Shown in pieces: positions 29,027 to 37,753 of a stretch of 64,000 nucleotides of DNA. Within the stretch, counting starts at the first letter, position 1; each line of letters starts with the position of its first letter. Origin of the DNA: Janthinobacterium sp. GW458P. GTDB lineage: Bacteria; Pseudomonadota; Gammaproteobacteria; Burkholderiales; Burkholderiaceae_D. Below the pieces are notes generated by a model that searched no databases, was not told the origin of the DNA, and worked only from the letters and a program-made list of their open reading frames with translations. The position numbers and the translations under genes are program-made. The DNA is taken from the NCBI RefSeq assembly GCF_002127585.1, contig NZ_NEGZ01000002.1:62001-126000 (forward strand), written 5' to 3'.

Positions 29027-30345
29027 CGCAGGCAGGCGTCGATGGCCGCGCCCAGCTTGTCGACGATTTCCTCGACGTGGCTGGCGTCGATGATGTAGGG
29101 CGGCGCCAGCAGGATGTGGTCGCCGTGCAGGCCGTCGATGGTGCCGCCCATGGGGTAGCACATCAGTCCATTCTGCATGGCTTGCGCCTTGATGCGCGCG
29201 TGCAGGCGGCGGGCCGGGTCGAACGGCTGCTTGGTGGCGCGCTCCTGCACCAGTTCCAGGCCCAGGAACAGGCCGCGGCCGCGGATGTCGCCCACGTGCG
29301 GGTGCTCGCCGAAGCGCTGGCGCAGCCGCTCCTGCAGCAAGCCGCCCATGGCGCGCACGTTGGCCAGCAAATCGCGCTCCTCGATCTGCCGCTGCACGGC
29401 CAGGGCGGCGGCGCAGGCCGTGGCGTGGCCGATGTACGTGTGGCCGTGCTGGAAGAAGCCCGTGCCGGCGCGGATGGTCTCGCGGATGTCCCTGGACACC
29501 ATCACCGCGCCGATGGGCTGGTAGCCGGCGCCCAGCCCCTTGGCGATGCAGATCAGGTCGGCCGTGACGCCTTCCTGCTCGCAGGCGAACAGGCTGCCCG
29601 TGCGCCCCATGCCGCACATGACTTCGTCGAGGATCAGCAGGATGCCGTGGCGCTGGCAGATGGCGCGCATGCGCGCAAAATAGCCGGCGACGGCGGGCAG
29701 GGCGCCGGCCGTCGCGCCGACGACGGGCTCGACGATGAAGGCCATGACGTTCTCCGCGCCCAGTTCGGCGATATTGTCTTCCAGTTCCTGGCCCAGGCGC
29801 GCCACGTAGTCGGCATCCGTTTCGTGCGCCTGCTGGTCGCGCCAGGCGTAGCAGGGCGACACATGGGTCACGCCGATGAGAAGCGGCTCGAACTGCTGGC
29901 GGCGCCAGGCGTTGCCGCCCGTGGCCAGCGCGCCCAGGGTGTTGCCGTGATAGCTCTGGCGGCGGGCGATGACGTGGCGGCGCTGGGGCTGGCCCCGCTC
30001 GACGAAATACTGGCGCGCCAGCTTGAGCGCGCTCTCCACCGCTTCCGAGCCGCCGGAGACGAAATACACGCTGTCGATGCCGTCTGGCGCCCGCTCGACG
30101 AGGAAATCGGCCAGCTGCTCCATCGGCTCGCTGGTGAAAAACGAGCTGTGCGCGTATGCCATCGTGGCAATCTGCCGCTGCACGGCGGCGATCACGGCCG
30201 CATCCGAATGGCCGAGGCAGGAGACGGCGGCGCCGCCGCAGGCGTCCAGGTAGCGCTTGCCATCGGCATCGATCAGGTAGGGACCGTCGCCGCCCGTGGC
30301 GACAGGGTAGGTGGCGGTCAGGCTGCGGTGGAAGACATGGCTCAT
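29023..30345 (-). CDS. Class III PLP-dependent aminotransferase
   Basis: A 440-residue aminotransferase of the omega-amino acid type. YFVSGGSEAVESALKLAR binds the phosphate of PLP, D240 in LLILDEVMCGMGRTG contacts the pyridine nitrogen, and K269 in ICIAKGLGAGYQPIGAVMVS is the Schiff-base lysine. HGHTYIGHATACAAAL is typical of the family. The substrate could be an omega-amino acid, a diamine or a similar amine; sequence alone does not decide. The RpiR-type regulator gene ends 83 bases upstream, and operator-like repeats lie in between. Confidence 0.9.
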   Translation of the reverse strand: MSHVFHRSLTATYPVATGGDGPYLIDADGKRYLDACGGAAVSCLGHSDAAVIAAVQRQIATMAYAHSSFFTSEPMEQLADFLVERAPDGIDSVYFVSGGSEAVESALKLARQYFVERGQPQRRHVIARRQSYHGNTLGALATGGNAWRRQQFEPLLIGVTHVSPCYAWRDQQAHETDADYVARLGQELEDNIAELGAENVMAFIVEPVVGATAGALPAVAGYFARMRAICQRHGILLILDEVMCGMGRTGSLFACEQEGVTADLICIAKGLGAGYQPIGAVMVSRDIRETIRAGTGFFQHGHTYIGHATACAAALAVQRQIEERDLLANVRAMGGLLQERLRQRFGEHPHVGDIRGRGLFLGLELVQERATKQPFDPARRLHARIKAQAMQNGLMCYPMGGTIDGLHGDHILLAPPYIIDASHVEEIVDKLGAAIDACLR

Positions 30346-30411
30346 GGCATCGCTTTCTTGTCGGCAAGTGGGAATGGCCGATTATAGGATGCGCTGCGCC
30401 GCATTGCAACG

Positions 30412-30448
30412 TTTGATGTATTTTTTCTTAATTTACATCATTTGATGT
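30412..30448 (-). promoter_or_regulatory. Candidate operator for the RpiR-family regulator
   Basis: TGATGTA (30414-30420) and TACATCA (30434-30440) form a perfect inverted repeat across 13 bases. A second copy of TTTGATGT (30441-30448) makes ACATCATTTGATGT a perfect 14-bp palindrome. The sites lie 65-105 bases upstream of the aminotransferase start and overlap the last codons of the regulator gene. Confidence 0.5.
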
Positions 30449-31315
30449 TTCTGCATAGGCGCCTAGCGCCCGCAGCTGGTTTTCCGCCGCGCCGATGGCG
30501 TGCACGGCATCGTGTCCCGCGCGCGCCACCAGCAGTTCCGCCAGGCTTTCCACGGCCGCGACGCCGGCCACGATGGAGGGGAAGAACGAGGGGCTGTCGA
30601 CGGCGATGACGATGCTGGCGTCGGCCTGCAGGGCCAGCGGCGACATGGCGCTGTCGCTGATGGCGACCACCTGGCAGCCGGCCTGGCGCGCCGTTTGCGC
30701 CACCAGCAGCGCTTCGCTCGAATACGGCGCGAAGCTGACGACGACGACGGCTTCGCCTGCCTGCAGGGCGCGCAAGTCCATTTCCAGGGTGCCGCCCTGG
30801 CCGCTCAGCAGCTGCACGCTGGGGCGCAGCAGCCGGTACAGGTAGTGCAGGGTGTAGGCGATGGGGTGGGCGGCGCGAAAGCCCGCCACGTGCACGCGGG
30901 GCGCCGCCTGCAACAGATTGGCGGCAGCATCCAGGGCGGCGTGGTTGGCGCTTTCCGTGGCGGCCAGGTTGCGCTGCTGCGCCGCGAACACTTCCGTGAC
31001 CAGGCCGCCGTCCTTGCCGGCCAGCGCGCCCGCTTTTGCCGCGTAGCCGGCCGGGCCGGCGCGCAGACGTTCGACAAAGATGGCTTTCAGTTCCGGCCAG
31101 CCGGCAAAGCCCAGCTGCTGCGCCAGGCGCACGAGGGCGGCCGATTGCACCTGGGCCCGCGCGGCGATGCTGCGCATCGAGGAAACGGCCACGTCGTCCG
31201 GATGGTCGGCCAGGTAGCGGGCGCCGGCCTGGAATTGCGGACTCAGCCCCGCATAGCGGGCCTTGATCAGGTCCATCAGTGCCGCATAATTGTCGTTGGT
31301 GCTTGCTGCCTGCAT
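30428..31315 (-). CDS. MurR/RpiR-family transcriptional regulator
   Basis: A 295-residue regulator. The N-terminal helix-turn-helix domain spans about residues 10-85, with SSMRSIAARAQVQSAALVRL as the recognition part. A C-terminal SIS domain (about 125-275) has VHVAGFRAAHPIA, VVVSFAPYSSEALLVAQTAR and VVAISDSAMSPLA, the phosphosugar-binding layout. Members sense sugar phosphates or amino sugars. It lies directly upstream of the aminotransferase on the same strand and probably controls it through the repeats between them. Start at 31315 gives MQAASTNDNYAALMDLI. Confidence 0.9.
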   Translation of the reverse strand: MQAASTNDNYAALMDLIKARYAGLSPQFQAGARYLADHPDDVAVSSMRSIAARAQVQSAALVRLAQQLGFAGWPELKAIFVERLRAGPAGYAAKAGALAGKDGGLVTEVFAAQQRNLAATESANHAALDAAANLLQAAPRVHVAGFRAAHPIAYTLHYLYRLLRPSVQLLSGQGGTLEMDLRALQAGEAVVVVSFAPYSSEALLVAQTARQAGCQVVAISDSAMSPLALQADASIVIAVDSPSFFPSIVAGVAAVESLAELLVARAGHDAVHAIGAAENQLRALGAYAETSNDVN

Positions 31316-31363
31316 CGCCTGCCTTGCATCGTGAGTGTCGTTGCGGCGATGGTACAGGATTCG

Positions 31364-31720
31364 TCAGCGCGCCGGTAGCGGCGCGCCTTGCACCCGGGCG
31401 GCCGTGCGTGGACGCAGGCGGGCAAACAGGTGCGGCCCGGCCGGCTTGCGGCGCGGTCCCGTCGTCAGCACGCGCAGGGCGACGGGCAGCGGCACGTCGT
31501 GGCAGTGCAGAAACAGGGCGGCGGCGCCCGTGCCGGCCATTTCCTGCAAGGCCAGCGCATGTTCGACCAGCGCCGCCGTGCGCATGTCGAGCCGTACCGG
31601 GATGTCGGGTTGAAATAACTGTATATCGACGTGCCGTGCATCGCGCATGCTGTCCCCGCCGGGTTCGCTAGTCAAGCTGCCAGCATAAAAGCGCCCCGGT
31701 AGCACCACTTTGCGCCACAT
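31364..31720 (-). CDS. Hypothetical protein, 118 residues
   Basis: A small basic protein starting MWRKVVLPGRFYAGSL, with AGGAA just upstream. The middle contains RHVDIQLFQPDIPVRLDMRT and a helical stretch, then an Arg/Pro-rich tail (RRKPAGPHLFARLRPRTAAR). No signal peptide, membrane span or known motif is seen. A shorter start at MRDARHVDIQ (31648) is possible. It is on the same strand as the RpiR gene, 48 bases upstream of it. Whether it is a genuine gene is moderately supported by the ribosome site only. Confidence 0.5.
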   Translation of the reverse strand: MWRKVVLPGRFYAGSLTSEPGGDSMRDARHVDIQLFQPDIPVRLDMRTAALVEHALALQEMAGTGAAALFLHCHDVPLPVALRVLTTGPRRKPAGPHLFARLRPRTAARVQGAPLPAR

Positions 31721-31826
31721 CAATTCCTATGTCGGATAGATTCCACAAGGCAAAAAAACGCTAACCGTGGCCGGCTGGCGCTGCAAACCCCCGAAGGAAG
31801 AAAATATGTTTTTCAACGATGCTGCG

Positions 31827-31886
31827 ACACCTGACAAAATCATCGCCGGCCGTAAAGCGCGCCGCGCAGCCGGTTTGCTCAGGTGT
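31827..31886 (-). repeat. Family B repeat, internally shortened copy
   Basis: A 60-bp derivative bounded by ACACCTGA and TCAGGTGT. Read on the minus strand it keeps the left part of the element, through GGCCGGCGATG, and then jumps directly to the right end ATTTTGTCAGGTGT, so the inner hairpin region is missing. It lies just beyond the family A copy that follows the receptor gene and has the same direction as that gene. Confidence 0.65.
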
Positions 31887-31899
31887 TACTGCCGGTGCT

Positions 31900-31981
31900 A
31901 AGAACGTCGAGGGCGAGGCGCCGCGCCGAAGACAGTACGTACAGTACGGCGAGGCGCGGCAACAACGTGCTGGACGTTTTT
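31900..31981 (-). repeat. Family A structured repeat, single copy
   Basis: An 82-bp element with AAGAACGTC and GGACGTTTTT at its ends and CAGTACGTACAGTACGG in the core. It overlaps the stop codon of the minus-strand TonB receptor, the same placement as the copy at 5631-5714. Arms differ from the other copies but still pair. Confidence 0.75.
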
Positions 31982-34637
31982 AGTAGCTCCAGCGGACGGA
32001 CAGGCCGACAACCTTGTCATAGCGCCGCACATCGCGCACATACTCGGGCGTGTCGTGGTAGTCGCGGTAGGTCGAGTCGAGCAGGTTGTTCGCGTCCAGC
32101 GTTACCGTGGTGTTCGGGTTGAGCTTGTACGAGACCGACGCGTCCAGGGTTTTCGTCGGCGCAACGGTCAGGTGGATGCCCTTGCCGCGGTAGTTGTAGT
32201 CGTCGACGTACTTGTCGCGCCAGCTGTAGGCCAGGCGCGCCGACCACGGTCCCTGTTCGTACAGGCCGACGATATTGGCCGACCACTTCGACATGCCCGT
32301 GAACGGGTGCGCGCTGCCATTGAGTTCTTCCAGTTCGCCCGTCATGTAGGTGGCGTTGGCCTGCAAGCCCAGGCCGCTCATCCAGCCGGGCAGCTTGTCG
32401 TAGAACTGCTGGTAAGCCATTTCCAGACCTTGCAGGTGGCCCTTCGAGGTGTTGCGCGGGCGGGTAATGTCGTACTCGATGCCGCCGTACGTTTCCTTGG
32501 CCGAACCGGACAGGATGTAATTTTTGAAATTGTGGCGGAAGACGGTGGCCGTGACGGAACCCGTCTGGGCGAAATACCATTCCAGCGCCACGTCCAGGTT
32601 CTTGCCTTCCACGGGTTTGAGGTCGGGATTGCCGCCGCTGCCAGTCGGGCGCACCATTTCCAGGCTCTGGCCCAGGGTCACGCCGGGGTTAAAGTCGGCG
32701 AAGTTCGGGCGCTGCACGGCCTTGCCGGCCGTCAGGCGGGCGATCAGGTCCTGGCGCAGCATGGCTTTCAGGGTCAGGCTGGGCAGCACGTCCGTATCCG
32801 ACGTCTTCACGCGCACCGGCGTGACGATGCCGTCTTGCGCGGAATTGCCTTGCAAGTCCTGCTTGGTCTGCACCACGCGCACGCCCAAGGTGCCATCGAC
32901 CGGCACTTGCGCCAGATCAAAGCCGATGCGCGCCTTGCCGTAGACGGCATTGGTTTTCTCCACGTCCTTGTAGTGGGTCATCGGATCGTCCGGGCTGCGC
33001 TCGCTGCTGCCCGTAAACAGCTGGCGCAGCACGGCTGTGTTGTTGAGCATGAAGTCGCGGCAGGGCGTGAGCCAGCTTTGCAGGCCGAAGTTGCCCGTGT
33101 TCTTGTGCGAGGCGCAGGCCAGGCCGGGAATCGCGTCCGCAGTCATGGGCGACGCCAGGCCGCCTTGCACGTTCTTTTCGCGTATGGCTTCCGCCTTGCG
33201 CCTGGCCAGGCGCACGCCGCCCGAAAATTCGCGGAAAAAGCCCGTGCTGTCCATGTCGTAGCTGACGTCGCCGCGCCAGTCGGTGAAGCTGCCTTCGTCG
33301 TGGCTGTGGTTATCGTAGAAGCCGAGCAGCGTGTAGTTCTTCGGGTCCAGCATGTTGTAGCCGGGGTAGCTGATCTGCGCGCCGCCGTTGACGTTCGTGC
33401 TGCCGATCACGCTGGTCGGGTGGGCGAGAAAGTCGAGGATGGGAAATTCGCGCTCGAAGTTGCTCACCGTGCGCGCCAGTTCCGTCGTCGCGCGCAGCTG
33501 CGGCGTGATGTCCCAGCGCGCGCCGATGGCGCCTTGCGAGCCGATCGAGCGGTCGCGCCGCGCCTGGGTCGAGCCGAGGGTGAACGGCGACCACGGGCCG
33601 TCGATCTTGCCCACCGTGGCCGCCTGGCTGGTGCCGGGGATCAGGGTGATGTCGGGATTTTGCCCCCAGGGCAGCGAACCGACGAAGAACTGACTGTCGA
33701 ACGCATGCTTGATCAGGGTCGACATGCCTTCCGCATACACTTCCACCTGCGAGTTCGGACGCCACTGGAAGGCGGCATTCGCCGCGTAGCGCTTGCGGTC
33801 GCCCACGGTCGGGATCATGCCGACGGAATCGGGGCCCGTGATGTTGCCCGCTTCGGGGCGCTTGACGGGTTCGGCGTTCCAGATCGTCTCGTCATAGTAT
33901 CTGCCGCGCTGGTAGGACAGGCCGAGCAGGGCGCCGAATTCGCCGTATGGGGTCTTCCAGCGGTTCGAGACCATGCCGCTGACGTTCGGGTCCGTCGAGC
34001 CGGCCTTGTCGCGGTGTTCGGCGCGCACATTGCCCGATGCCGTAAAGCCCTTGAAGTCGAACGGGCGGTTGGTACGCACGTCGACCACGCCGGCCGTGCC
34101 GCCTTCGACCATGTCGGCGCCCTGCGATTTGTACACGTCCACGCGCTGCAGCATGGCCGTCGGAATGTCGGCCAGGTACAGGCTGCGGCCCACCGAGGTG
34201 AACATCTCGCGGCCGTTGAGCAGGGTCACCACGCCGGGCAAGCCGCGGATGATGACGGTGCCCGCTTCGCCGCCTTCGCGGCGGACCTGCACGCCCGTCA
34301 CGCGGCCGAGGATTTCGGCCACGTTCTTGTCGGGGAATTTGCCGATTTCATCGGCGACGATGGAGTCGACCACCTGGTCGCTGTTTTTCTTGATCGTCTG
34401 CGCGCTCTGTGCCGCCCTGCGCACGCCCGTGACGGCGACGACGGCGATGCCGCTGTCGGCCGGAGTTGCTGCCGGCGCCGTTTCTTCCACTGGTGTTTTC
34501 GCGGCGGGCGCCTGTTGCGCCCGGACGGAAGCTCCGCTCAGTAGCCCTGCGCCGGCCAGCGCGGCCACTGTGGCTTTCAAGGTCAGCCGTGTATTGTGTC
34601 GGGACGTGCGGGTGCCCGTTGCCATCGATTGCTTCAT
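31980..34637 (-). CDS. TonB-dependent receptor (Xanthomonas/Caulobacter-type)
   Basis: An 885-residue outer-membrane receptor. A signal peptide (LTLKATVAALAGAGLLSGAS, cleavage after VRA) leads to a TonB-box-like VVAVTGVRRA, then the plug (QVVDSIVADEIGKFPDKNVA), a signature typical of the TIGR01782-like receptors often linked to carbohydrate uptake. The C-terminal barrel ends VVGLSVRWSY. GGAGAC precedes the ATG. No sugar-utilisation genes are adjacent, so the substrate is open. Repeats of families A and B follow its 3' end. Confidence 0.9.
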   Translation of the reverse strand: MKQSMATGTRTSRHNTRLTLKATVAALAGAGLLSGASVRAQQAPAAKTPVEETAPAATPADSGIAVVAVTGVRRAAQSAQTIKKNSDQVVDSIVADEIGKFPDKNVAEILGRVTGVQVRREGGEAGTVIIRGLPGVVTLLNGREMFTSVGRSLYLADIPTAMLQRVDVYKSQGADMVEGGTAGVVDVRTNRPFDFKGFTASGNVRAEHRDKAGSTDPNVSGMVSNRWKTPYGEFGALLGLSYQRGRYYDETIWNAEPVKRPEAGNITGPDSVGMIPTVGDRKRYAANAAFQWRPNSQVEVYAEGMSTLIKHAFDSQFFVGSLPWGQNPDITLIPGTSQAATVGKIDGPWSPFTLGSTQARRDRSIGSQGAIGARWDITPQLRATTELARTVSNFEREFPILDFLAHPTSVIGSTNVNGGAQISYPGYNMLDPKNYTLLGFYDNHSHDEGSFTDWRGDVSYDMDSTGFFREFSGGVRLARRKAEAIREKNVQGGLASPMTADAIPGLACASHKNTGNFGLQSWLTPCRDFMLNNTAVLRQLFTGSSERSPDDPMTHYKDVEKTNAVYGKARIGFDLAQVPVDGTLGVRVVQTKQDLQGNSAQDGIVTPVRVKTSDTDVLPSLTLKAMLRQDLIARLTAGKAVQRPNFADFNPGVTLGQSLEMVRPTGSGGNPDLKPVEGKNLDVALEWYFAQTGSVTATVFRHNFKNYILSGSAKETYGGIEYDITRPRNTSKGHLQGLEMAYQQFYDKLPGWMSGLGLQANATYMTGELEELNGSAHPFTGMSKWSANIVGLYEQGPWSARLAYSWRDKYVDDYNYRGKGIHLTVAPTKTLDASVSYKLNPNTTVTLDANNLLDSTYRDYHDTPEYVRDVRRYDKVVGLSVRWSY

Positions 34638-34941
34638 CTTGTCTCCACCTGTATTTTAGTTATGTTGAGAACGCTGCGGCAGTTGCCGCCGGAGCTGAAA
34701 CTTGCTCAAGAAATATGGTAGGGGGTATGACTTTGCCCCACAAATGAGTTCTTTTGCGCTGTCCATATCAATTCCGGTATCCCTGCCGCATTCATGCGCG
34801 CTGGCGGCAGGCGCAGGCAAGCCTTGCCGCTGCGGACGTGTGGCAAAGGGGCGACAGGTGGAGACAAATTGCGTTGTGTCTTGCGGCGGCGCCGCTGTTC
34901 GCTGCCGAAATGGGCGCCGTTGCGCTGACCATGCAGGGGCG
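34638..34941. other. Upstream region of the TonB receptor, no gene seen
   Basis: About 300 bases separate the receptor start from the cphA terminator. I see no credible gene. Purine/pyrimidine tracts and the sequence around 34700-34770 are AT-richer than the surroundings and probably hold the receptor promoter, but no consensus pair stands out. Confidence 0.35.
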
Positions 34942-34970
34942 AAAAAAAAGGCGGCCCGCAGGCCGCCCTT
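34942..34970 (-). terminator. Terminator after cphA (long form)
   Basis: GGCGGCC (34950-34956) and GGCCGCC (34961-34967) pair over a four-base loop. On the minus strand a run of eight T follows. It lies about 20 bases past the cphA stop codon. Confidence 0.85.
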
Positions 34971-34987
34971 GTGCGCAGTTGGCGCGC

Positions 34988-37558
34988 TTATGCTTCGGCG
35001 ACGCGCATGGCGATGTGCGCCAGCGCTTCTTCCACCTGGTCGATCAGGATCAGACACAGGTCGCCTTCGTTCAAACGCGCCAGGGCCTTGTCGATGGCGA
35101 CGAATTCGCCGTTGATTTCATCGATATGGCTGGTGCGCTTGGCGCCGTCCAGGCCCTGGCGCAGCAAGGCCACGACTTCACCGTCGGCGCGGCCGCGCTG
35201 GCACTGGTCCTGGTACAGCAGCACGTCGTCGAAGGCGGCGCCGAGGATTTCCGTCTGCTGACGGATGTCTTCGTCGCGGCGGTCGCCGGCGCCGCTGATG
35301 ACCACCGAGCGGCGCTTGGCCGGCATGCTTTCGACGGCCTGCACCAGCGCCAGGATGGCGTCCGGATTGTGGCCGTAGTCGGCGATCAGCGTGGCGCCCT
35401 TGTAATCGAAGACGTTGAAGCGGCCCGGCGCATTGTCGGCTTCATTGGCAAAGGTTTTCAGGCCCAGTGCAATGGTTTTCCAGTCCAGGCCCACGGCCCA
35501 GGCGGCGGCCAGCGAGGCCATGACGTTGTCGACCTGGAAGCCGATGGCGCCGTTGCGCGTGATGGGCACTTGCGACAGGGCGATTTCGTGGCGCTCCTTG
35601 CCCTGCGCCGCCACCAGCTTGCCGTCTTCCACGTACACCACGCGGTTGCCCTGCGCGCGGTGCGTGGCCATCACGGGATGCGTCTTGTCGGCGGCGAAGA
35701 AGGTCACCGTGCCGCTGCAATTCTTGGCCATGCGGGCCACGGCCGGGTCGGTGGCGTTCAGCACGGCCACGCCGCTGTCGGCCACGTTCTGCACGATCAC
35801 GCGCTTCAATACCGCCAGGTCTTCCACGGTGGTGATGTAGTTCAGGCCCAGGTGGTCGCCCGCGCCGATATTCGTCACCACGGCGACCTGGCAGCGGTCG
35901 AAGGCCAGGCCTTCGCGCAGCATGCCGCCGCGCGCCGTTTCGAACACGGCCGCGTCCACGTCCGGGTGCAGCAGCACGTTGCGCGCGCTGCGCGGGCCGC
36001 TGCAGTCGCCGCTGTCGATCTGGCGTCCTTCGATGTACACGCCATCCGTGTTCGTCATGCCCGTGCGCAGGCCGGAAGCCGTCAGCAGGTGGGCGATCAG
36101 GCGCACGGTGGTGGTCTTGCCGTTGGTGCCCGTGACGGCGACGACGGGGATGCGGCCATCGTCGCCTTCGGCGAACATGGCGGCGATGATGGCTTCGCCC
36201 ACGGGGCGCGGCTTGCCGAACGAGGGCGCCAGGTGCATGCGCAGGCCCGGCGCGGCGTTGACTTCGACGATGCCGGCGTTCTGCTCTTCCAGCGGTTTCA
36301 GGATGCTGTCGGACACCACGTCCACGCCGCAGATGTCCAGGCCCACCATGTGCGCGGCCGCGACGGCGCGCGCCGCCACTTCCGGATGCACGTCGACGGT
36401 GACGTCGGTGGCCGAGCCGCCCGTCGACAGGTTGGCGTTATTGCGCAAGATCACGCGCTGGCCCACGGGCGGCACGGATTCGGCCACATAGCCCTGCTTG
36501 GCCAGGCTGGCCAGGGCGATGTCGTCGAAGCGGATTTTCGTCAGCGAGGTGGCGTGGCCGCTGCCGCGGCGCGGGTCCAGGTTGACCTGGTCGACCAGTT
36601 CGCGCACCGTGTGCTGGCCGTCGCCCACCACTTGCGGCGGGTCGCGGCGGGCCGCCGCCACCATCTTGTTGCCGATGACGAGCAAGCGGAAATCGTGGCC
36701 CGGCAGATAGCGCTCGACGAGGATGTCGTCGCGGAATTCCTGCGCCGCGATGAAGCCGGCCGTCAGCTGTTCGCGCGTGGTGACATTGACGGTGACGCCC
36801 TTGCCCTGGTTGCCATCCTTTGGTTTCACGACGACGGGCAGGCCGATCTCGCAGGCGGCGGCCCAGGCATCGTCCACGTCGATGGCGACACGGCCTTGCG
36901 GCACGGGCACGCCGGCCGAGTCCAACAACTTCTTGGTCAGTTCCTTGTCTTGCGCGATGGCTTCGGCGATGGCGCTGGTGCCGTCCATTTCGGCGGCCTG
37001 GATCTTGCGCTGCTTGCTGCCCCAGCCGAACGTCACCAGGCTGCCTTCGGTCAGGCGGCGGAACGGGATGTTGCGGGCCACGGCGGCGTTGACGATGGCG
37101 CCCGTCGAAGGGCCCAGGCGCACGTCCTCATCGAGTTCCTGCAACTGGTGCAGGGCGCCGGCCAGGTCGAACGGCGCGTCGTCGAGCGCGGCGCGGCACA
37201 GCTGCTGCGCCAGTTCCAGGGCCAGGCGGCCTACGGCTTCTTCCGAGTATTCGACGACGACCTGGAAGATGCCCGTTTCCAGGGTCGGCGTGGTGCGGCT
37301 GAAGGTGACGGGGCAGCCGGCTTGCGCCTGCAGGCCCAGCGCCGCCAGTTCCAGCACCTGCGCCATCGGCGCGGCGTTGTAATTGCCCAGCGGTTGCAGC
37401 GGGCTCAGTTGCGGAAAGAGTGCGCGCAGGCGGGCTTCGAAGCCGGGCAGCTGGGCGATGTCGAGTTCCTGCGTGGTGCAGGAAACGATGGCTTCCACGG
37501 CGGTGTCGTGGCTCCAGAGGTTAGGGCCCCGCAAGGCCCGTACGCGAGATACTTCCAT
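34988..37558 (-). CDS. cphA: Cyanophycin synthetase, full-length form
   Basis: An 856-residue enzyme that builds the Asp-Arg storage polymer cyanophycin. The N-terminal domain (1-160) begins EVSRVRALRGPNLWSHDTAV. The ATP-grasp domain (about 215-470) contains VPVPQGRVAIDVDDAWAAAC and VVKPKDGNQGKGVTV. The Mur-ligase-like domain (about 475-856) has an intact P-loop GTNGKTTTVRL near residue 480 and later RFNVFDYKGATLIADYGHNP. It is downstream of a shorter paralogue on the same strand, with a family B repeat and a small GCCCGGC/GCCGGGC hairpin in its leader. No cyanophycinase gene is in the window. Confidence 0.95.
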   Translation of the reverse strand: MEVSRVRALRGPNLWSHDTAVEAIVSCTTQELDIAQLPGFEARLRALFPQLSPLQPLGNYNAAPMAQVLELAALGLQAQAGCPVTFSRTTPTLETGIFQVVVEYSEEAVGRLALELAQQLCRAALDDAPFDLAGALHQLQELDEDVRLGPSTGAIVNAAVARNIPFRRLTEGSLVTFGWGSKQRKIQAAEMDGTSAIAEAIAQDKELTKKLLDSAGVPVPQGRVAIDVDDAWAAACEIGLPVVVKPKDGNQGKGVTVNVTTREQLTAGFIAAQEFRDDILVERYLPGHDFRLLVIGNKMVAAARRDPPQVVGDGQHTVRELVDQVNLDPRRGSGHATSLTKIRFDDIALASLAKQGYVAESVPPVGQRVILRNNANLSTGGSATDVTVDVHPEVAARAVAAAHMVGLDICGVDVVSDSILKPLEEQNAGIVEVNAAPGLRMHLAPSFGKPRPVGEAIIAAMFAEGDDGRIPVVAVTGTNGKTTTVRLIAHLLTASGLRTGMTNTDGVYIEGRQIDSGDCSGPRSARNVLLHPDVDAAVFETARGGMLREGLAFDRCQVAVVTNIGAGDHLGLNYITTVEDLAVLKRVIVQNVADSGVAVLNATDPAVARMAKNCSGTVTFFAADKTHPVMATHRAQGNRVVYVEDGKLVAAQGKERHEIALSQVPITRNGAIGFQVDNVMASLAAAWAVGLDWKTIALGLKTFANEADNAPGRFNVFDYKGATLIADYGHNPDAILALVQAVESMPAKRRSVVISGAGDRRDEDIRQQTEILGAAFDDVLLYQDQCQRGRADGEVVALLRQGLDGAKRTSHIDEINGEFVAIDKALARLNEGDLCLILIDQVEEALAHIAMRVAEA

Positions 37559-37612
37559 AATTAAACCGTAATCCTGTTGTGTTCTTGTGGGCCCGGCCGT
37601 AGCCGGGCTTCT

Positions 37613-37743
37613 ACGTCAAATTAAACCGTAGCGAGCGGATGGGAGGCTCGGCGCCCCCGTTGGCCCGAGAAGCGGAGCTGTGCGGATGCACAGTGAGCAT
37701 CGGAGGCCGCAAATCGCGACGCGCAGTCGGTTTGGTTTGACGT
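37613..37743 (-). repeat. Family B structured repeat, copy 3 (between the cphA genes)
   Basis: A 131-bp element starting 10 bases past the stop of the shorter cphA. Arms ACGTCAAATTAAACCG and CGGTTTGGTTTGACGT pair. On the minus strand the inner hairpin is CTGTGC-ATCC-GCACAG, unlike the CCGTAC/GTACGG of the other copies but still paired. The conserved flanks TTGCGGCCTCCGATGCTCAC and GCTTCTCGGGCCAAC are recognisable. Confidence 0.8.
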
Positions 37744-37753
37744 TTCTGGTTTT

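Noticed and set aside
34754-37564. 936-codon plus-strand frame opposite cphA
   Set aside because: It mirrors the cphA gene, is extremely rich in His, Arg, Asp, Val and Gln as expected for the opposite strand of a GC-rich gene, and has no recognisable domain. The cphA product is an unmistakable family member.
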